A stretch of 64,000 nt of DNA from NCBI GenBank assembly GCA_910580235.1, contig CAJTVU010000004.1, forward strand, positions 62,001 to 126,000, read 5' to 3'. The notes under the pieces were generated by a model. That model did no database searches. It was not told where the DNA came from and saw nothing but the letters and a program-made list of their open reading frames with translations. Source of the stretch: an uncultured Dorea sp. GTDB lineage: Bacteria; Bacillota; Clostridia; Lachnospirales; Lachnospiraceae. Made by a program: the position numbers and the translations under genes. Positions 60,713 to 64,000 of the stretch are shown piece by piece (the first letter of the stretch is position 1; every line of letters begins with the position of its first letter).

Positions 60713-61549
60713 TTATAGATATTGTATATATCTCTTCAATGCATCCTTCCAGTCAGGAAGGCGCCGGAATCCGGCTCTGTCGAGCGCGTGCTTCGCCAGA
60801 CGGCTGTCAGACGGGCGCTTCGCCTTCCCGCCATATGCGGCGGCGGAAATCGGCGTGATCTCGGCGTCAATGCCTGCCAGCCGTACTGTCTCCCTTGCAA
60901 GCTCATACCATGTACATTCCCCCTCATTCGTAGCATGGTATACGCCGTACTCCTCGCTTTCTGCCATATCTGCAAGAAGCGCCGCCAGGTCGTCTGTATA
61001 GGTAGGCGAGCCGATCTGGTCGTCTACTACCTGTAAGGCCTGCCCCTGCCTCGCTCTCCTTAGGATAGCTGTGACAAAATTATTCCCCCCTTTTCCAAAT
61101 ACCCAAGACGTCCTGACGATGAAATATCTGTCCAGCGTCCGTACGATCTGCTCCCCGTCGTATTTGCTCTGCCCGTATACATTGATTGGAGACGCCTTAT
61201 CGTCTTCTCCATGGGGGCCGTCGCCCTCCCCTCCGAACACATAGTCCGTGCTTATGTAGAGAAGCTTTCTGCCCTGCCGCTTACAGTACTTAGCTATATG
61301 GGCCGTCCCCTGCACATTGGCCATCCTGCACAGAGACGGCTCCTCTTCGGCATGCTCCACATTCGTATAGGCCGCGCAGTGGACGATCACATCCGGCTCC
61401 TCGGAAAGGAGCATCCTCTCCACCGCTTCTCTGTCCGTGATATCCATATTCTTCCTGTCGGTCCTGACAACCGTATGGCCTCTGGATTGCAGCTCTTCTG
61501 CCACTGCTCTCCCCAGCTGCCCGCCGCACCCTGTCACCAGTATCTTCAT
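60713..61549 (-). CDS. rfbD: dTDP-4-dehydrorhamnose reductase
   Basis: The 278-residue enzyme makes dTDP-L-rhamnose, the last step of the pathway. It has the N-terminal TGCGGQLGRAVAE Rossmann loop, the YxxxK pair (Tyr and Lys in INVYGQSKYDGEQIV) and the STDYVFGG motif. The ATG follows AAGGAG and overlaps the rfbC stop by ATGA, so the two are coupled. Products feed the neighbouring glycosyltransferases. Confidence 0.95.
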   Translation of the reverse strand: MKILVTGCGGQLGRAVAEELQSRGHTVVRTDRKNMDITDREAVERMLLSEEPDVIVHCAAYTNVEHAEEEPSLCRMANVQGTAHIAKYCKRQGRKLLYISTDYVFGGEGDGPHGEDDKASPINVYGQSKYDGEQIVRTLDRYFIVRTSWVFGKGGNNFVTAILRRARQGQALQVVDDQIGSPTYTDDLAALLADMAESEEYGVYHATNEGECTWYELARETVRLAGIDAEITPISAAAYGGKAKRPSDSRLAKHALDRAGFRRLPDWKDALKRYIQYL

Positions 61550-62085
61550 TCCAGCTCCTTCCATCTTCTGTCCTTTTCTGAAAGAAGAATGTCCATTCCC
61601 TCCTCAATGGGCCAGACGATCCCTATCTTCTCATCTTTCCAGTAGATCCCGTCTTCATCCTCCGGGTGGTATCTTTCACTGCACTTATAGAAGATCTCCG
61701 CTTCTTCTGACATTACCAGATACCCATGAGCCATACCTTTCGGAATAAATAGTTGCTTCTTGTTCTCCTCCGACAGAAAGATCCCGAACCATTTCCCATA
61801 AGTACGGGAGCCTTTGCGGATATCCACAGCCACATCAAAAATCTCTCCCTTAAGGACGCTGAGCAGCTTATCCTGAGGATATTCCTTCTGAAAATGAAGC
61901 CCTCTTAAGACCCCCTTCCTCGAATAGGAGCGGTTATCCTGTACGAATGTGCATTCTATCCCTGCCTCTTCATAGTCCTCCTTATGCCAGGCCTCCATAA
62001 ACCATCCCCGCTCGTCTCCAAATACTTCCGGCTCAATGATCTTCACTCCCTCTACCCCACATCCTGTTACTTTTATCTTCCCCAT
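61546..62085 (-). CDS. rfbC: dTDP-4-dehydrorhamnose 3,5-epimerase
   Basis: The 179-residue cupin-type epimerase converts dTDP-4-keto-6-deoxyglucose to the rhamnose form. Marks are GDERGWFMEAW, QDNRSYSRKGVLRGLHFQ (catalytic His) and IPKGMAHGY. The start at 62085 follows AAAGGAAAG. Neither rfbA nor rfbB is in the window, so the first two steps must be encoded elsewhere. A short hairpin element lies 18 bp upstream. Confidence 0.95.
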   Translation of the reverse strand: MGKIKVTGCGVEGVKIIEPEVFGDERGWFMEAWHKEDYEEAGIECTFVQDNRSYSRKGVLRGLHFQKEYPQDKLLSVLKGEIFDVAVDIRKGSRTYGKWFGIFLSEENKKQLFIPKGMAHGYLVMSEEAEIFYKCSERYHPEDEDGIYWKDEKIGIVWPIEEGMDILLSEKDRRWKELE

Positions 62086-62102
62086 GGCTTCTTTCCTTTC
62101 CT

Positions 62103-62157
62103 TACCCTCAGTGTACAAGTGAACACATGGCGTATGTCCTCTTGTACACTGAGGGTA
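62103..62157. repeat. 55-bp perfect hairpin of the TACCCTCAG family (B5)
   Basis: TACCCTCAGTGTACAAG (62103-62119) and its exact inverse (62141-62157) flank 21 bases. TA bounds both ends. It is the shortest complete member of the family seen at 14000 and 26300, and lies between the nhaC-like gene and rfbC. Confidence 0.85.
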
Positions 62158-62160
62158 TGC

Positions 62161-62202
62161 AAAAATGTGAGAACTGCACTTTATATGTACAGCTCTCACA
62201 TT
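62161..62202 (-). terminator. Terminator of the NhaC antiporter gene
   Basis: On the minus strand AATGTGAGA plus CTG pairs with the inverse CAG plus TCTCACATT (62164-62202), followed by five T. It is 36 bases past the antiporter stop. Confidence 0.7.
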
Positions 62203-62237
62203 AATATGCAAAGCCTTCTTTAAAGCTTCCTCTTACA

Positions 62238-63851
62238 TTATTTTTTATCTGTCATGCTCCTTATTACGAACAGCGTCCCCACCATCAGTACAATGCCGAT
62301 CGGAAGGCAGATGACCGGGTTCTGGATAAACCCTGCGATGGCGTAAGTCACAAAAGATACGGCCGCCACTGTGACCGCATACGGCAACTGCGTCGTCACA
62401 TGGTTTACATGATTGCACTGGGCGCCTGCCGACGCCATGATCGTTGTATCAGAGATTGGCGAGCAGTGATCCCCGCATACGGCTCCTGCCATACATGCCG
62501 AGATGGACATGATCATCATATTCTCATTGGTCCCTGCGAATACGGCGACAACGATCGGGATCAGTATTCCGAAAGTCCCCCAGGAAGTCCCTGTCGCAAA
62601 TGCAAGGAAGCATCCTACAAGGAAGATGATCGCTGGGAGAAGGTTCACAAGCCCTCTGGCCGCTCCGTCCATGACTCCCGCCACATACTCCGCCGCCCCA
62701 AGGCTGTCTGTCATAGCCTTCAAAGTCCATGCGAAGGTGAGGATCAAGATCGCAGGTACCATGGCCTTGAACCCTTCCGGGACACAGGACATAGACTCTC
62801 CGAACTTCAGGCTCTTTCTTATTGCATAAAATGCGATCGTGATAATCAGCGCAAAGAAACTGCCAAGCATCAGGCCTACAGACGCGTCGCTTCCAGAGAA
62901 CGCCTCAACGAATCCTGCTCCTCCAAAAAAGCCTCCTGTGTAGATCATACCGATCACACACGCCACAATCAGCACCGCGATAGGGAAGATCAAGTCGATG
63001 ACTCCGCCTTTTTCATTTACTTCTTCTGAGCCTGCATTGGCATAAGGCCTGTCCGGGGTCGTGTACAGATCCCCTTTCACCGCATTGTCTTCGTGAAGCT
63101 TCATAGGGCCGTAATTCATGTTCAGCGCCACGATCGTCACCATCATGACAATTGTAAGCAGCGCATAATAATTATACGGGATCGCACGTATAAAGATGGA
63201 GAAGCCGTCCTCGCCCTCTACGAATCCCGTAACTGCCGCCGCCCATGAGGAGATCGGCGCGATGATGCACACCGGCGCCGCCGTCGCGTCGATTAAGTAA
63301 GACAGCTTCGCACGGGACACATTATGCTTGTCCGTCACCGGGCGCATTACGCTTCCTACTGTCAGGCAGTTAAAATAGTCGTCAATAAAGATCAGAACGC
63401 CGAGCAGTATCGTAGCAAGCTGCGCTCCTACGCGGCTCTTAATGTGCGTGCTCGCCCAACGCCCGAACGCGGCGCTTCCTCCTGCTTTATTCATCATGCT
63501 TACCATAATGCCAAGCACCACGAGGAATACTAAAATACCTACATTGTAGCTGTCAGACAGCACTCCGACGATCCCATCCTGGAATACATGAGTAACTGTA
63601 CGCTCAAACTGGAATCCCGAGTAGAAGATCCCCCCGATCAGGATCCCTACGAACAGCGAGCTGTACACTTCTTTTGTAATCAGTGCAAGGCCGATGGCAA
63701 CGATCGGCGGGATCAGCGCCCAGAATGTCCCGTACATGGACGGTACATACTCTGCCGCTTCCTCTGCCGCGAACGCGGTCATAGAGCTGCACGCAAGCAT
63801 AAGCAGAAATACAAGCGTGCCCCAACATGCTTTCCTTTTCCCTCTCATCAT
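62238..63851 (-). CDS. Na+/H+ antiporter, NhaC family
   Basis: This 537-residue protein has a leader-like N-terminal helix (GTLVFLLMLACSSMTAFA) and then about 11 membrane helices. The NhaC motif region includes FIDDYFNCLTVGSVMRPVTDKHNVSRAK and the late GDHCSPISDTTIMASAG. It exchanges sodium (or an organic ion such as malate/lactate in MleN-like members) for protons. The ATG pair at 63851 follows AGAGGA. It is the first gene in a leftward run toward rfbC, separated from it by a terminator and a hairpin. Confidence 0.9.
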   Translation of the reverse strand: MMRGKRKACWGTLVFLLMLACSSMTAFAAEEAAEYVPSMYGTFWALIPPIVAIGLALITKEVYSSLFVGILIGGIFYSGFQFERTVTHVFQDGIVGVLSDSYNVGILVFLVVLGIMVSMMNKAGGSAAFGRWASTHIKSRVGAQLATILLGVLIFIDDYFNCLTVGSVMRPVTDKHNVSRAKLSYLIDATAAPVCIIAPISSWAAAVTGFVEGEDGFSIFIRAIPYNYYALLTIVMMVTIVALNMNYGPMKLHEDNAVKGDLYTTPDRPYANAGSEEVNEKGGVIDLIFPIAVLIVACVIGMIYTGGFFGGAGFVEAFSGSDASVGLMLGSFFALIITIAFYAIRKSLKFGESMSCVPEGFKAMVPAILILTFAWTLKAMTDSLGAAEYVAGVMDGAARGLVNLLPAIIFLVGCFLAFATGTSWGTFGILIPIVVAVFAGTNENMMIMSISACMAGAVCGDHCSPISDTTIMASAGAQCNHVNHVTTQLPYAVTVAAVSFVTYAIAGFIQNPVICLPIGIVLMVGTLFVIRSMTDKK

Positions 63852-64000
63852 CTCAAATGTCCTCTCTTTCTCTTCTGCGTGTTAAAAACTGGTTCCCCAT
63901 GAACAAAGAGAAATTGTTCTGCATTCCTTATATGACAAAAACGCCATGGAAACAGCACAGTCCGTCGCTTCGATGGCGTAATCTTCACACTGATAGCGCT
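63852..64000. other. Upstream region of the antiporter gene
   Basis: This 149-bp tail of the window reads leftward into the antiporter gene. No riboswitch consensus or clear promoter hexamers were recognised. A further gene may lie beyond the edge. Confidence 0.3.

Noticed and set aside
63852..64000. Possible riboswitch ahead of the NhaC antiporter
   Set aside because: No lysine, glycine or sodium riboswitch consensus was recognisable, and the sequence is cut by the window edge.

Overview
The window looks like chromosome of an anaerobic, spore-forming Clostridia, most likely a gut Lachnospiraceae. The reasons are strong AGGAGG ribosome binding sites, frequent GTG and TTG starts, two small CotF-like spore coat genes, a clostridial pyruvate phosphate dikinase (ppdK) of 874 residues, a single-chain glycyl-tRNA synthetase, a threonine-degrading tdh-kbl pair, and intergenic repeats of the kind common in that family. 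The family placement is inference. No rRNA, tRNA, CRISPR array or prophage was seen.

Layout. 0-3.6 kb: a repeat element, a D-2-hydroxyacid dehydrogenase, an M19 dipeptidase, a C26 amidotransferase and two coat-like proteins. 3.6-8.4 kb: a marR-regulated heterodimeric ABC exporter read leftward. 8.4-13.5 kb: dtd, an EamA transporter, a YwaF-like membrane protein, a MATE exporter, a CmpB-type membrane protein and a cyclase-family hydrolase. 13.5-14.3 kb: two stacked, highly self-complementary repeat elements ahead of a flavodoxin-like reductase. 15-26.2 kb: a glycan-use locus. A YesMN two-component system and an HD protein face left, beside a binding protein that also faces left. Two permeases, a beta-helix glycosidase resembling GH110 and a secreted GH16-ricin enzyme face right. 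26.2-29.5 kb: an AT-richer accessory patch with repeats, a broken gene, an XRE regulator and a NYN-LOTUS protein. 29.6-45 kb: housekeeping (ppdK, M18 peptidase, threonine breakdown with an SstT-type transporter, glyS, recO with a small overlapping gene, era, an M16 peptidase). 45-62.1 kb: cell surface. A sortase-anchored protein, a ferredoxin-like protein and an LCP ligase are followed by a glycosyltransferase and ABC-export cluster with rfbC and rfbD, which points to a rhamnose-containing wall polysaccharide. The window ends with an NhaC antiporter.

The most unusual content is repetitive. (1) REP-like palindromes with invariant GGGACG/CGTCCC tips occur at six places, each within about 12 bases of a stop codon. 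One pair forms inverted flanks around a REP-associated tyrosine transposase (RAYT) relic. (2) A family of ends reading TACCCTCAGTGTACAAG occurs as a complete 277-bp three-way-junction element, as short pairs, and as solo ends, one of which supplies the stop codon of an ABC-glycosyltransferase fusion gene. (3) Elements of about 240-290 bp at 13.7 and 51.4 kb have terminal arms that differ in sequence but keep pairing. (4) A 229-bp element lies at the left edge of the window.

All coordinates and motifs were read by eye. Family names come from recognising motifs, not from searches.
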